Origin: Bacteroidales bacterium
GTDB lineage: Bacteria; Bacteroidota; Bacteroidia; Bacteroidales; P3
Assembly: GCA_017550405.1 (NCBI GenBank)
Contig: JAFZPH010000053.1
Location: 44,108 to 108,107 of the forward strand
Length of the DNA: 64,000 nt
Reading direction: 5' to 3'
Shown here in pieces: positions 53,560-61,902 of the stretch (positions are counted from its first letter, which is position 1; every line of letters begins with the position of its first letter). The position numbers were made by a program, and so were the translations under genes. The notes beneath the pieces were generated by a model. That model did no database searches and was not told the origin of the DNA. It was given only the letters and a program-made list of their open reading frames with translations.

Positions 53560-53844
53560 TTACTTTACACTCTTTTTCACGTCGTTGACAAAAGTCTTGG
53601 CGGGCTTGAAAGAAGGAATGTTGTGTGCGGGGATGATAATGGTAGTGTTCTTGGAAATGTTACGGCCAGTCTTTTCAGCACGTTTCTTGATGATGAAACT
53701 GCCGAAACCACGCAGGTAGACATTCTCGCCCTCGGAAAGGGACTCTTTTACGACATTCATAAACTCTTCAACGGTGGCCTGGATGGCTACTTTCTCGATA
53801 CCGGTTTTTTGTGCAATCTGTGCAACAATTTCTGCCTTTGTCAT
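53560..53844 (-). CDS. HU-family DNA-binding protein
   Basis: 94 residues from the ATG at 53844. Typical HU/IHF order: TKAEIVAQIAQKTGIEKVAIQATVEEFMNVVKESLSEGENVYLRGFGSFIIKKRAEKTGRNISKNTTIIIPAHNIPSFKPAKTFVNDVK, with the IPAHNIPSFKP arm tip that bends DNA (usually with a proline at the intercalation point). A nucleoid protein with many targets. A longer reading frame to 53937 covers the promoter region and does not belong to the protein. Confidence 0.95.
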   Translation of the reverse strand: MTKAEIVAQIAQKTGIEKVAIQATVEEFMNVVKESLSEGENVYLRGFGSFIIKKRAEKTGRNISKNTTIIIPAHNIPSFKPAKTFVNDVKKSVK

Positions 53845-53908
53845 ATTTGTATAATTCTTTATGATTAATTGTTCAATTATGTTCACACTCGGGGGTGGAA
53901 ACGAGTTG

Positions 53909-53938
53909 CAAAAGTACCAAAAAAATTCGACATACAAA
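53909..53938 (-). promoter_or_regulatory. Promoter of the HU gene (TTTG - 18 bases - TACTTTTG, minus strand)
   Basis: -33 TTTG at 53935-53938 and -7 TACTTTTG at 53909-53916, both exact, with an 18-base spacer. The leader to the HU ATG would be about 60 bases. Upstream to 54079 the sequence is very AT-rich and holds no gene. Confidence 0.8.
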
Positions 53939-54079
53939 AGTTTTTTTTGTCCCCTTTGCTCTAAAATTCAATTTTTTAAATACAAAACATTGTTTCACAA
54001 CATATTACAAAACAACTTTTTTCGACATTTTGGCGATAATAAGTTGAAATATAAGTACTCAAACATGGTGAAACTGGAA

Positions 54080-54943
54080 CTATTTGGATGTCTTTTTTAC
54101 GAAATAGACAATGAAGAGTAGCAGTGCTCCAACGGTGCAAAGAGCCACCACATGCCATGGCATGGCCAAGGGGTCGGTTGGGGCAACGGAGACGACACCT
54201 TTATGGTAAAGAAGATACAACACCACGACAAAGGCGTTGTTGAAAAAATGGGCGCAGATATTGACAAGGATAGACCCGGAGAATATGAACAGATAGCCGA
54301 GCACAACGCCCATTACAAACCGAGGAACAAGCCCATACATATCGCCATGCGCCAAGGTGAAAAGCAATGCCGTCACAAGCACCGCAGCATGCTTGTTTCC
54401 CCACCAATCGTGAAGAATCTGCTGAACGCCGCCACGGAAAAAGAATTCCTCGCATATGGCAGGCACCAACGCCACAACCAGCAACTGGAGGCATACGTCG
54501 CCGAAGGAGGTGAGCGAGAGCAGACGGTCGATCATGGCCTGGCTTTTGGAGGTCATCTCACGGGCGTAGGACTCCAGTGGTCCAAGATACCAGCCGTTAT
54601 TCCACGTATTCACAACATCGTTGAAAGGAGCGAGAAGCAACACAATGACCATCGCCACAAATGCAAGCCACCAATATCTGCCTTGGAAACCAAGTTTGAA
54701 ATATTCTGCGGCACGGGGTTTATACACAACTGCAAACAGCAATACGGGCAACAGGAAGGTTAACAGCTGAGACAGGGCCTGGACTATCAGCCCCTGCCGT
54801 ACACTGCCTTCTCCAATGGCGATGGAGGGAAGCAGCAACTGCAGTCCTCCCGTCATGATAAAACAAATAATAAAAATGAAAAAAAGCCCTACCAGCTGCG
54901 AGAAGGGCTTAGCGTCTTGAAAAAAAAGTGTGATTTTTTTCAT
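54080..54943 (-). CDS. CPBP-family intramembrane metalloprotease-like protein
   Basis: 287 residues with about eight membrane helices. The CPBP (Abi/CAAX protease) motifs are present: EEFFFRGGVQQIL (motif 1, EExxxR), FTLAHGDMYGLVPRFVMGVVLGYLF (motif 2, FxxxH) and the final NICAHFFNNAFVVV (H-x3-N). Such proteins cleave or bind peptides within the membrane; in most bacteria the substrate is unknown. It starts 15 bases after tRNA-Arg on the same strand and is likely co-transcribed with it. Confidence 0.9.
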   Translation of the reverse strand: MKKITLFFQDAKPFSQLVGLFFIFIICFIMTGGLQLLLPSIAIGEGSVRQGLIVQALSQLLTFLLPVLLFAVVYKPRAAEYFKLGFQGRYWWLAFVAMVIVLLLAPFNDVVNTWNNGWYLGPLESYAREMTSKSQAMIDRLLSLTSFGDVCLQLLVVALVPAICEEFFFRGGVQQILHDWWGNKHAAVLVTALLFTLAHGDMYGLVPRFVMGVVLGYLFIFSGSILVNICAHFFNNAFVVVLYLLYHKGVVSVAPTDPLAMPWHVVALCTVGALLLFIVYFVKKTSK

Positions 54944-54958
54944 GATGAAAGATTCTTG

Positions 54959-55032
54959 TGACCCCGGCGGGATTCAAACCCACGACTTTCGGAACCGGAA
55001 TCCGACGTTCTATTCAGCTGAACTACGGGGCC
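54959..55032 (-). tRNA. tRNA-Arg (anticodon CCG)
   Basis: 74 nt on the minus strand. Acceptor stem GGCCCCG pairs with CGGGGTC (one G-T), discriminator A. D-arm contains AGTTCAGCTGAATAGA; anticodon arm is TCGGA-loop-TCCGA with loop TTCCGGT, giving anticodon CCG for codon CGG. T-arm holds GGTTTGAATCC. The CCA end is not encoded, so it is added by the tRNA nucleotidyltransferase. Confidence 0.96.
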
Positions 55033-55134
55033 TGTCGGTTATAAAACTTAGGGGATAACTAGGTTTCGACGGAATTATTGTGTGCCGACGATTATTTTTT
55101 TATTTATTTCATGCCATAGACAACGATTGGGCTA

Positions 55135-55614
55135 TCATTCAGGGTAGTGCATATTGGCCGGGGTGATTTGCTCCAACACCTCGTGGAGATATTTTGCCGA
55201 CTCCCACTTGGCCATGGGGAGGTCGTGGAGAAGATAGTTGCCACAGTCTTTGGGGGCAGCACCAGGCACCTCACCCTCATAGTCGGCCACAAACTTGAAA
55301 GTATCCCGCATCAAGTCTATGATATCTTCGGGCTGCAGGTCTCCGCGCATCAGCAGATAATTGCCCGTCAGGCATCCCATGGGTCCCCAATATATGATAC
55401 GGTCGGCCCATTCGGGATTGTTACGAAGATAGGTGGCCGCAAGGTGCTCGATAGTGTGTATTGCCCCCTGTCCGAGGACGGGTTCGCGATTGGGTTCTTT
55501 CATGCGGATATCGAAGGTGGTAACCACCTCGCCGCCCACATTGTCTTTGCGCGAGACATATATGCCGCGCAACAGGCGGAGATGGTCGATAGTGAAGCTG
55601 GGTATTGTTTTCAC
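55135..55614 (-). CDS. luxS: S-ribosylhomocysteine lyase LuxS
   Basis: 159 residues. Splits S-ribosylhomocysteine into homocysteine and DPD, the precursor of autoinducer-2. Zinc ligands His53 and His57 in GAIHTIEHLAA and Cys124 in KDCGNYLLHDLP; Glu56 is the general base and Cys81 (GPMGCLTGNYLL) the second catalytic residue. The gene follows mtnN by 11 bases; the two act one after the other in the activated-methyl cycle. Confidence 0.96.
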   Translation of the reverse strand: MKTIPSFTIDHLRLLRGIYVSRKDNVGGEVVTTFDIRMKEPNREPVLGQGAIHTIEHLAATYLRNNPEWADRIIYWGPMGCLTGNYLLMRGDLQPEDIIDLMRDTFKFVADYEGEVPGAAPKDCGNYLLHDLPMAKWESAKYLHEVLEQITPANMHYPE

Positions 55615-55625
55615 GTTATTTTGTT

Positions 55626-56303
55626 TTAATTACATATATGGGGTAGTTGAGTCAGGAAACGCTGCATGAAAAGGAAAGAGCGTTCGCCCATGGAGGCAAG
55701 GAACTCGTCCCATTGCTGTTGATGGTTGTCGGTATTGCCGGGGGTGTCGCTGATTACACGGATACTGAGGAACGGCACTCCAAGTTGGTAACAGGTGTGT
55801 GCGATGGCTGCAGACTCCATCTCGCAGGCCAACCCTTCAGGGAAACTAGCCTTTATTTTCGAGAGGGCTGCCTTATCGGTAATAAACTGGTCGCCCGTGC
55901 AGATAAGACCTTCTTTTACGCTCAGGTCTTGCCCGTCGGCAATGGCCGAGGCACAGTGCAAAAGCAAGGGGTCGGCATCGAAACGGGCAGGGAACCCCTG
56001 CACTTGACCATACTGGTTGCCCATTCCGCACCAAACATCATGGTACACCGTTTGGCTTCCCACCACTACATCCATTACGTTGAGGCTGTCGTCTATGCCA
56101 CCGGCAAGTCCAGTGCTGACAATGCAGTCGGGCCGATGCTCCTGCATCAAGCGCATTGTACCAATGGCTGCATTCACTTTGCCTATCCCGCACTGCCACA
56201 AAACCACGTCGTTGCCTGCAACACATCCCTGTGGCTGGCCGCCCAGCACATCAAGCATCTTGCGATACTCCACATCCATGGCGATGATTATCCCTATCTT
56301 CAT
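55626..56303 (-). CDS. mtnN: 5'-methylthioadenosine/S-adenosylhomocysteine nucleosidase
   Basis: 225 residues. Hydrolyses the adenine from SAH and MTA. Motifs: GIIIAMDVEYRKML with catalytic Glu12, VSTGLAGGIDDSLNVMDVVVG, GLICTGDQFI, LACEMESAAIAHTCYQLGVPFLSIRVISDTPG (substrate-binding Met/Glu pair and catalytic Asp in SDTPG). It supplies S-ribosylhomocysteine to LuxS encoded next. A -7 promoter element lies 72 bases upstream. Confidence 0.95.
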   Translation of the reverse strand: MKIGIIIAMDVEYRKMLDVLGGQPQGCVAGNDVVLWQCGIGKVNAAIGTMRLMQEHRPDCIVSTGLAGGIDDSLNVMDVVVGSQTVYHDVWCGMGNQYGQVQGFPARFDADPLLLHCASAIADGQDLSVKEGLICTGDQFITDKAALSKIKASFPEGLACEMESAAIAHTCYQLGVPFLSIRVISDTPGNTDNHQQQWDEFLASMGERSFLFMQRFLTQLPHICN

Positions 56304-56374
56304 AACCGTTTCTAAACATTATTATACTGACATTGTGCTTTTCTATCTGTATGACGCCTTACGAAAAGCGTCTG

Positions 56375-56382
56375 CAAAGATA
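56375..56382 (-). promoter_or_regulatory. -7 promoter element (TATCTTTG, minus strand) of mtnN-luxS
   Basis: An exact TAnnTTTG match in the 155-base gap between the divergent mtnN and kinase genes. No TTTG at the right -33 spacing. Confidence 0.55.
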
Positions 56383-56458
56383 GTATTTTTTTTACAAATA
56401 ATGGCCATTCACAAAATTTTTCTCCTCCTGCCGCGTTATAAAGATTATTGCATTTATT

Positions 56459-57985
56459 ATGAAGCGTCATTTCCTCATATTGTTCTCCACAATCTTTGCC
56501 CTGGCAGCCATCGGTCTGGTTATTATCCAGATCTCCCAAACCCAGCGCTCGGCCAAGATGAGCGACAATCTGTTCAACATCAGCGTCAACAACGCCATCG
56601 ACGAGGTATTCAACCAGCTTGACCAGATGAAGGTAGAGGACTATGTCTCCGAAAAAGAGCGTTACCGCATCCTGCGTTACCGACGCATCGACGACATGAA
56701 CGAGCGCATGCAGGACATCGTTCGCAACAACAGCGAGCTCTTCTACAACGAGCACAAAGTACACTTCGGCGTCTCGTCGCAGGACAGTGCCTACCCCATC
56801 CCTGGCGCTCATCTTACCCCTGCCGAAGACCATACCCTGACGCAATACAACACCATGATCAATGCACGGAACAGGATGCTTGCCGCCATCGGTCCCTATT
56901 CCTCCGGCAAGGCCAATCCTTTCGACATCAACAACATCATCGATGCTTCTAAGTTTAACTTTCCTTTGCTCGACTCTCTTATCCGCGAAGAGCTCATTAT
57001 CAACGGCGTCGACATCAACCCATACATTGGTGTGCTGATGGCCGACCGCGACACCCTGCTCTATTGCAGTCCCGACGCCAACCCCGACGACCTTCGCAAC
57101 ACCGCCTTCAAATACACCTTCCACCCCCATGGCATCATCCCCGACGGCAACCTTTATGTAGTCCTCTCCTTCCCCTCCTCCCCCATCATCCTCAGCAGCG
57201 ACACCAACTTCTATACCTTCATCAGCATCTGCATGATCGTCCTCATCTCGGCGCTCTTCATTTTCTCCGTACGCACCATCTGGTTCCAACGAAGACTTGA
57301 CGAGATGAAGACCGACTTCATCAATAACATGACCCACGAAATCAAAACCCCCATCGCCACCATCAGCCTGGCATGCGAGATGCTCGAAGACGAAACCGTC
57401 ACCAGCGATGCCTCCACCCGCCGCAACTTCATCAATATCATCAGCAACGAGAACCGACGCATGCGTATTCTTATCGAGACGCTGCTACAAAGCGCCAAGA
57501 TGTCGGGCAAGAAGTTCTCCATCAGCCCGAAGGAGATTGACCTCAACAGCATTGTGGCAACCTGCACCCACAACTTCCAGCTCACTGTCGAAACCCGCCA
57601 AGGTACCATCGAGAACCACCTCGGCACGATCGACGGCATCCTCTTCGCCGATGAGCTCCACATCACCAACATGATTCACAACCTAATCGACAACGCCATC
57701 AAATACTCCGAACAGGCTCCGCACATCGTCATCTCCACTCGCACCGAGGGCAACCAAGCCATATTGGAAATCTCCGACAACGGTATCGGCATCGCCAAAG
57801 AGGACCAAAAGCACATCTTCGAGAAATTCTATCGTGTCTCGACCGGCAACGTACACAACGTGAAAGGATTCGGCATCGGCCTCAATTATGTTTCCCAAGT
57901 CGTAGCCTTGCACAAAGGACATATCTCCCTCACCAGCGAGCTCGGACAAGGCTCCACCTTCACCATCGCCCTGCCCCTCGAATAG
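56459..57985 (+). CDS. Membrane sensor histidine kinase (RprX-like), without an adjacent response regulator
   Basis: 508 residues. TM1 FLILFSTIFALAAIGLVIIQI, a periplasmic domain of about 230 residues, TM2 FISICMIVLISALFIFSV, then the dimerisation box DEMKTDFINNMTHEIKTPIATI (phospho-acceptor His) and an ATPase domain: N-box LIDNAIKYS, G1 ISDNGIGIAKEDQKHIFEKFYRV, G2 GFGIGLNYVSQVVALHKG. The whole resembles Bacteroides RprX. The response regulator gene that usually follows is missing: the next gene is convergent. The hairpin at 58000 ends the transcript. Confidence 0.92.
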   Translation: MKRHFLILFSTIFALAAIGLVIIQISQTQRSAKMSDNLFNISVNNAIDEVFNQLDQMKVEDYVSEKERYRILRYRRIDDMNERMQDIVRNNSELFYNEHKVHFGVSSQDSAYPIPGAHLTPAEDHTLTQYNTMINARNRMLAAIGPYSSGKANPFDINNIIDASKFNFPLLDSLIREELIINGVDINPYIGVLMADRDTLLYCSPDANPDDLRNTAFKYTFHPHGIIPDGNLYVVLSFPSSPIILSSDTNFYTFISICMIVLISALFIFSVRTIWFQRRLDEMKTDFINNMTHEIKTPIATISLACEMLEDETVTSDASTRRNFINIISNENRRMRILIETLLQSAKMSGKKFSISPKEIDLNSIVATCTHNFQLTVETRQGTIENHLGTIDGILFADELHITNMIHNLIDNAIKYSEQAPHIVISTRTEGNQAILEISDNGIGIAKEDQKHIFEKFYRVSTGNVHNVKGFGIGLNYVSQVVALHKGHISLTSELGQGSTFTIALPLE

Positions 57986-57999
57986 CACACCATAAATAG

Positions 58000-58047
58000 C
58001 AATCGGTCATCAGCTGGTGGCTATCCCGCCCCACCGATGACCGATTG
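58000..58047. terminator. Hairpin between the convergent kinase and fimbrillin genes
   Basis: CAATCGGTCATC (58000-58011) pairs perfectly with GATGACCGATTG (58036-58047); an inner GGTGG/CCACC stem extends it. It begins 15 bases after the kinase stop and can serve both convergent genes. The arm shares AATCGGTCAT with the repeat elements at 33904 and 41001. Confidence 0.65.
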
Positions 58048-58076
58048 TTATTGTTGTGGATCCGTAATAACTTTGC

Positions 58077-59720
58077 CTAATCTACTTTTACCAAACGCAC
58101 CGAACAAGCATCTGCCGGCGACAATCCATCTTCAGGATTTAAACTCGTTTGAGTAAACTTGACAATATACGACAATGTAGCACCATTGCTCGTCGCCGAC
58201 CAATATTCTCCATTAGCACCAACAAAAGACACATAATTACCACCAGCACGTTGACCAGCAGCAGGCAAAAACACTGCTCCGGCTGTCTCCATCTGTAGCC
58301 ATTCTTCTGCACTATACGTATTGAGGGAATACCCTGTTCCGAATCCGTTATTAAACTCCAATCCCGTGGGTAAAGTCCAATCATCAGGCAATACCACGAC
58401 ACCATTCACTCCTGCAACTGTTGCTGCTCCATACTTCGCTGCGGCATCCGTCCTTTGAGTAAAGAGGTATACCCACTCGGCCTTTGTCAACGTGCGCCAC
58501 ATGCCCGGTGCATTCCCTCCGTTCTCAATGGCGTTATACACACCCCAGTCGGTATTGGCATAGTCTGATGTCATATTGTCTGAGAAGTAGTCGCTGGGGG
58601 AAGTGCTTGATGAATAGGGCTTATAAGATACACGCCCACTATTCCATCCACTGGTGGCACGGCCAAACAAATCTATCCAACCCGTATAATTTTCCCCAAC
58701 CTGCGAGTTGGAGCTACCGACATAGTCATACTGATGCTCTGCAAAACGCCAAGTGCCATCAGCAACACCTCCTACCACTGCATGCTGGCCTGTAGTGGTG
58801 AACTGCAGATTGCCTTTCGAGAAATGCACCTGTCTCCCCGATGCCACAGTGAAGAGTCCGGGAAGGACGCCTATCGACAGTGGGTCTACAGCTCCTTGCT
58901 CCAATTCTTCCACCGTCAGGCTGACCGTGGCAATACTATTGGCACGCAGCTCCACACCGCGCTTCTGGAATGTGGCATACCTGCCGTTGTCGGCATACAG
59001 CCTTATCGTCACGTCATTCCTGTCGAACTTGGGGGCCACAATATAATAGACGTATGTGTTTCTTAGTCCTTGACTGATTTCGGGCACAAGTCCTACCGGG
59101 AATGCTAGCGACACACTGCGATGTGCATTCTCATTCAGCATCACCACGTCGCCTTCGCCGCCTTCCACTCTTGCCACGCCCTCACCACTCAGCAAAGCGG
59201 CGGTAGCATCCACACCGATACTGTCCAATCTGAACGGGGCATCCATCCGGCTGCTCACCACCACCTTTATCAACGAACAGAGATTTCTGAACGACAGCGA
59301 TGTCGTCGACGAGCGGGCTCCGATGGGGACTTTCACCACCTGGTCAAGCCCGTCGAATTCGTATGTCTGGACCCTCGGCAACTCAATGGCGATATTCTCG
59401 CCTCCGGTAATATCGGCATTCGGGTCAACCAACAAATCCAAGGGATACACGGCTCGATAGCCACCCTCATTGGCATCCACATCGGTGATTTGTGCCGACG
59501 ACCCCAACGCCGCACTCGTTGTGCACGTCTGGTTGTTGATACGCAGCAAATCCCCGTTATGCCAGCAAGGGGACACCCCGTCTATATACACTTTGGCATT
59601 CCTGCCGCTCTCTATTCGGGCGCCCAGCGTAACCTTTCCTTGCTCTTTCTTGCAGCCTGTCGCCGCCAACACTGCGACCAACATCAGGCTGACTATTGTC
59701 ATTGTATGTATTTTCTTCAT
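58077..59720 (-). CDS. Fimbrillin-like lipoprotein with a C-terminal FISUMP/DUF1566-like domain
   Basis: 547 residues. Lipobox VLAATGC in the signal peptide. The N-terminal 285 residues have the fimbrillin/Mfa-like layout (RIESGRNAKVYIDGVSPCWHNGDLLRIN, YRAVYPLDLLVDP, SLSFRNLCSLIKVVVSS...). After SIGVLPGLFTVASGRQVHFSKGNLQF comes a second domain of about 230 residues (TWRFAEHQYDYVG, GWIDLFGRATSGWN, WRTLTKAEWVYLFTQR, GVVVLPDDWTLP, AGAVFLPAAGQR, GEYWSAT) that occurs in Bacteroidales and Fibrobacter surface proteins. Probably displayed at the cell surface. A 72-residue protein gene precedes it. Confidence 0.8.
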   Translation of the reverse strand: MKKIHTMTIVSLMLVAVLAATGCKKEQGKVTLGARIESGRNAKVYIDGVSPCWHNGDLLRINNQTCTTSAALGSSAQITDVDANEGGYRAVYPLDLLVDPNADITGGENIAIELPRVQTYEFDGLDQVVKVPIGARSSTTSLSFRNLCSLIKVVVSSRMDAPFRLDSIGVDATAALLSGEGVARVEGGEGDVVMLNENAHRSVSLAFPVGLVPEISQGLRNTYVYYIVAPKFDRNDVTIRLYADNGRYATFQKRGVELRANSIATVSLTVEELEQGAVDPLSIGVLPGLFTVASGRQVHFSKGNLQFTTTGQHAVVGGVADGTWRFAEHQYDYVGSSNSQVGENYTGWIDLFGRATSGWNSGRVSYKPYSSSTSPSDYFSDNMTSDYANTDWGVYNAIENGGNAPGMWRTLTKAEWVYLFTQRTDAAAKYGAATVAGVNGVVVLPDDWTLPTGLEFNNGFGTGYSLNTYSAEEWLQMETAGAVFLPAAGQRAGGNYVSFVGANGEYWSATSNGATLSYIVKFTQTSLNPEDGLSPADACSVRLVKVD

Positions 59721-59754
59721 CTTTTTATTATATTTTCATTGTTCATTGTTTTGT

Positions 59755-59973
59755 TTACCATTCATACGATTCAAACGACGTGATCGTGTTGCTTCCGCCG
59801 CCGTCGTCACGCCATTCCTGTTCACCAAAATTGTTTGTCTGGCTTCCTGGCATGTCGTCATCCCATGTCTGTGTCCCAAATGATTCCATCGACACATTAA
59901 ATCCCCTCTCCACTTCGAAGCTTACAGCAAATATTTTGGGAGGGCTGTAAACCTCCTTTTGTATTTGTCTCAT
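59755..59973 (-). CDS. Small protein of unknown function next to a fimbrillin-like gene
   Basis: 72 residues: IQKEVYSPPKIFAVSFEVERGFNVS near the N-terminus, then an acidic, Gly/Asp/Trp-rich tail (TWDDDMPGSQTNNFGEQEWRDDGGGSNT). There is no clear signal peptide. Short proteins with a YxxP-ix-x-ie-V start and polar tail are commonly encoded next to fimbrillins and other surface lipoproteins in Bacteroidales; their role is unknown. It lies 34 bases upstream of the fimbrillin-like gene in the same direction and behind a -7 element. Confidence 0.7.
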   Translation of the reverse strand: MRQIQKEVYSPPKIFAVSFEVERGFNVSMESFGTQTWDDDMPGSQTNNFGEQEWRDDGGGSNTITSFESYEW

Positions 59974-60062
59974 ATCATGTACTTATAAAAAAACAATAGT
60001 AAGTTAATAATCAGCGGCATAAAGCCACACCGTATCATAACTTACTTACCGAATTCGCGGTG

Positions 60063-60070
60063 CAAAAATA
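60063..60070 (-). promoter_or_regulatory. -7 promoter element (TATTTTTG, minus strand) of the fimbrillin unit
   Basis: An exact TAnnTTTG match about 90 bases before the 72-residue ORF. No -33 TTTG at normal distance. Confidence 0.55.
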
Positions 60071-60304
60071 CAAAGATTTCTTCAAATAAAAAGAAAAAAA
60101 AATACTTCCTCCAACCCACTCCAGCCCACTCACACCCCTCATTTCATACACTTACCCACTACCCTCATCTCCATGCCATCCCCACCGGTTCTCACCCATC
60201 CACTACACCGGCCAAAGCACCAATTATCCCAAGTTTCCGGTTTTCTATTGTCCGATTTTGGTTAAAGCGCCTTGCACTGATACCTGCACCATAAACGCCT
60301 GCCC
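60071..60304. other. Gap between GT9 and the fimbrillin promoter, no gene seen
   Basis: CT/CA-rich sequence (many CCCACTC and CCACTAC words on the plus strand). No open frame, tRNA or clear terminator was recognised. Confidence 0.55.
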
Positions 60305-61255
60305 TTATCGGTTGAGCAGACTCTCTATCCTCTCCATCACCTCTATCGGTTCTATCCCCCTCAGGCAAGGGTAATCCCCCTTGCTGCAAGGCTTTTTCCC
60401 ATACTTCGAGCAGGGACGGCAGTCCATCTCTTTCTGCACTGCCCATGCAGGGTCTTGCTTCCAGCCGTAAAAACCACGGCATGGATGCGTGGCTCCCCAT
60501 ATACTGACGACTGGTATTCCAAGGCACGAGGCAAAGTGCATATTGGCCGAATCCATACTCACCATCACATCCAGTCCCGCTATCTGTTTCAGCTCTTCTT
60601 CAAAGCTGTACCGTCCGGCCAGCGACTCTACTCCTTCATACTTCTCCACCCACGACTCCAACACAGAAGCCTCCGACGGACTGCCAAACAAAACAACCCC
60701 ATATCCTTTATCGGAAAGTATTTCCACCAGCCTTTCCATCTTCTCCAACGGCCATATCTTCCCCTTGTGTTGGGCAAACGGAGCCACTCCCACCACTCGC
60801 CGATGCCCGTCGGCAGGCTTCACGCTCCAATGCCCCTCTTCTATTGCCCCGCCTTTCAGTCCGCAATGGTCAAACACGCGGTCGTATCGCATCCATGTGG
60901 CCATCCCGCGGGCATCGTGTTTCCTGATGCAACGCACCGGTACGCCATTCAACCTGAACAGCCAGTCCATCCCGATGGTTCGCAGTACGTGGTGCATATC
61001 CGCCACCATATCAGGTTTCAATGCAGAGAGCATGCGATACAGCTCACGGGGCTTCTGCCTGCGTTCCGTGGGGACATACTCCACATTCGGCATGTCCTGG
61101 AACAGCGGGGCCAGCCGTGGCGGTCCCGCTACTAAAAACAGCACCTCGGGATTGGCCGCAGCACGCTGCCGCAGCACTGGCTCCATGATGGCCACGTCGC
61201 CCAACGCCGACAGCCGGACAACCAACAGCCGCTTGCTATAATCTCCTTCGCTCAC
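60305..61255 (-). CDS. Glycosyltransferase family 9 (heptosyltransferase-like)
   Basis: 316 residues. GT9 hallmarks: LLVVRLSALGDVAIMEPVLR at the N-terminus, DMVADMHHVLRTIGMDWLFRLN, VVGVAPFAQHKGKIWPLEKMERLVEIL, and the nucleotide-sugar part DVMVSMDSANMHFASCLGIPVVSIWGATHPCRGFYGW. A Cys-rich C-terminal part (DCRPCSKYGKKPCSKGDYPCLRGI) is usual for this family. It adds heptose or a similar sugar to the lipopolysaccharide core. The start overlaps the DUF4254 stop (ATGA). Confidence 0.92.
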   Translation of the reverse strand: MSEGDYSKRLLVVRLSALGDVAIMEPVLRQRAAANPEVLFLVAGPPRLAPLFQDMPNVEYVPTERRQKPRELYRMLSALKPDMVADMHHVLRTIGMDWLFRLNGVPVRCIRKHDARGMATWMRYDRVFDHCGLKGGAIEEGHWSVKPADGHRRVVGVAPFAQHKGKIWPLEKMERLVEILSDKGYGVVLFGSPSEASVLESWVEKYEGVESLAGRYSFEEELKQIAGLDVMVSMDSANMHFASCLGIPVVSIWGATHPCRGFYGWKQDPAWAVQKEMDCRPCSKYGKKPCSKGDYPCLRGIEPIEVMERIESLLNR

Positions 61256-61854
61256 TTCTTGTTATAAAGCATCGGGTTCAGCGACGGGTCGTTGTACATC
61301 TTCATCTGCCTGTACAGTTTCATCTTCTTTTGACCCGCAGCGAGCTCCTGTAGCAAGTCGTCGATAGCCTGCATCAAGTCACGTTTCTGTTCCAAAAGGG
61401 TATTGTATTTTGCTAGGCAACGCGCATGATGTGCTTCGTCCACATCCTTCCGTTCCACCTCGATACCGAAGTGGTAAATCTTCAGTGCCAATATCGACAG
61501 CCTGTCGATAGCCCATGCCGGGGTCTCGGTGTTTATCTTGGCATCGGGGCGCACCTGCACCGCCGCAAACTCCTGCATATAGTGGTCGTCTATCCGCTCC
61601 ACCATATCCGTGCGTCGCTGGTTCGAGCGGTCTATCCACCGCTTCAGCCGCAACGCCTCCACCGGGTCCACATCCTCCGGACGTATCAAATCCTCCAGAT
61701 GCCACTGCACCGTGTCCACATAGCTCTTCTCCCACAGCAGGTGTTCAAAGGTCCCCTCCGCAAAGGGATTCACTGTCGGTGCATCCACCGAGTCTGTTCT
61801 ATGGTAATCCACAATCTGCCTTTCAAACAAGGCAAATATCTCTTTAGTATCCAT
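61252..61854 (-). CDS. DUF4254 domain protein
   Basis: 200 residues, mainly helical, soluble, no signal peptide: FALFERQIVDYHRTDSVD, LLWEKSYVDTVQWHLEDLIRPEDVD, LRLKRWIDRSNQRRTDMVERIDDHY and AWAIDRLSILALKIYHFGIEVERKDVDEAHHARC. The pattern is that of DUF4254, found in Bacteroidetes next to lipopolysaccharide glycosyltransferase genes. Biochemical role unknown; the translational overlap with the GT9 gene supports a link to cell-surface glycan synthesis. The ATG at 61854 is preferred to an upstream in-frame extension. Confidence 0.85.
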   Translation of the reverse strand: MDTKEIFALFERQIVDYHRTDSVDAPTVNPFAEGTFEHLLWEKSYVDTVQWHLEDLIRPEDVDPVEALRLKRWIDRSNQRRTDMVERIDDHYMQEFAAVQVRPDAKINTETPAWAIDRLSILALKIYHFGIEVERKDVDEAHHARCLAKYNTLLEQKRDLMQAIDDLLQELAAGQKKMKLYRQMKMYNDPSLNPMLYNKK

Positions 61855-61902
61855 AACGTTTATCAAAAGGCGGCATGTGCTGCCACTTGCCGCTACCAAA
61901 AA

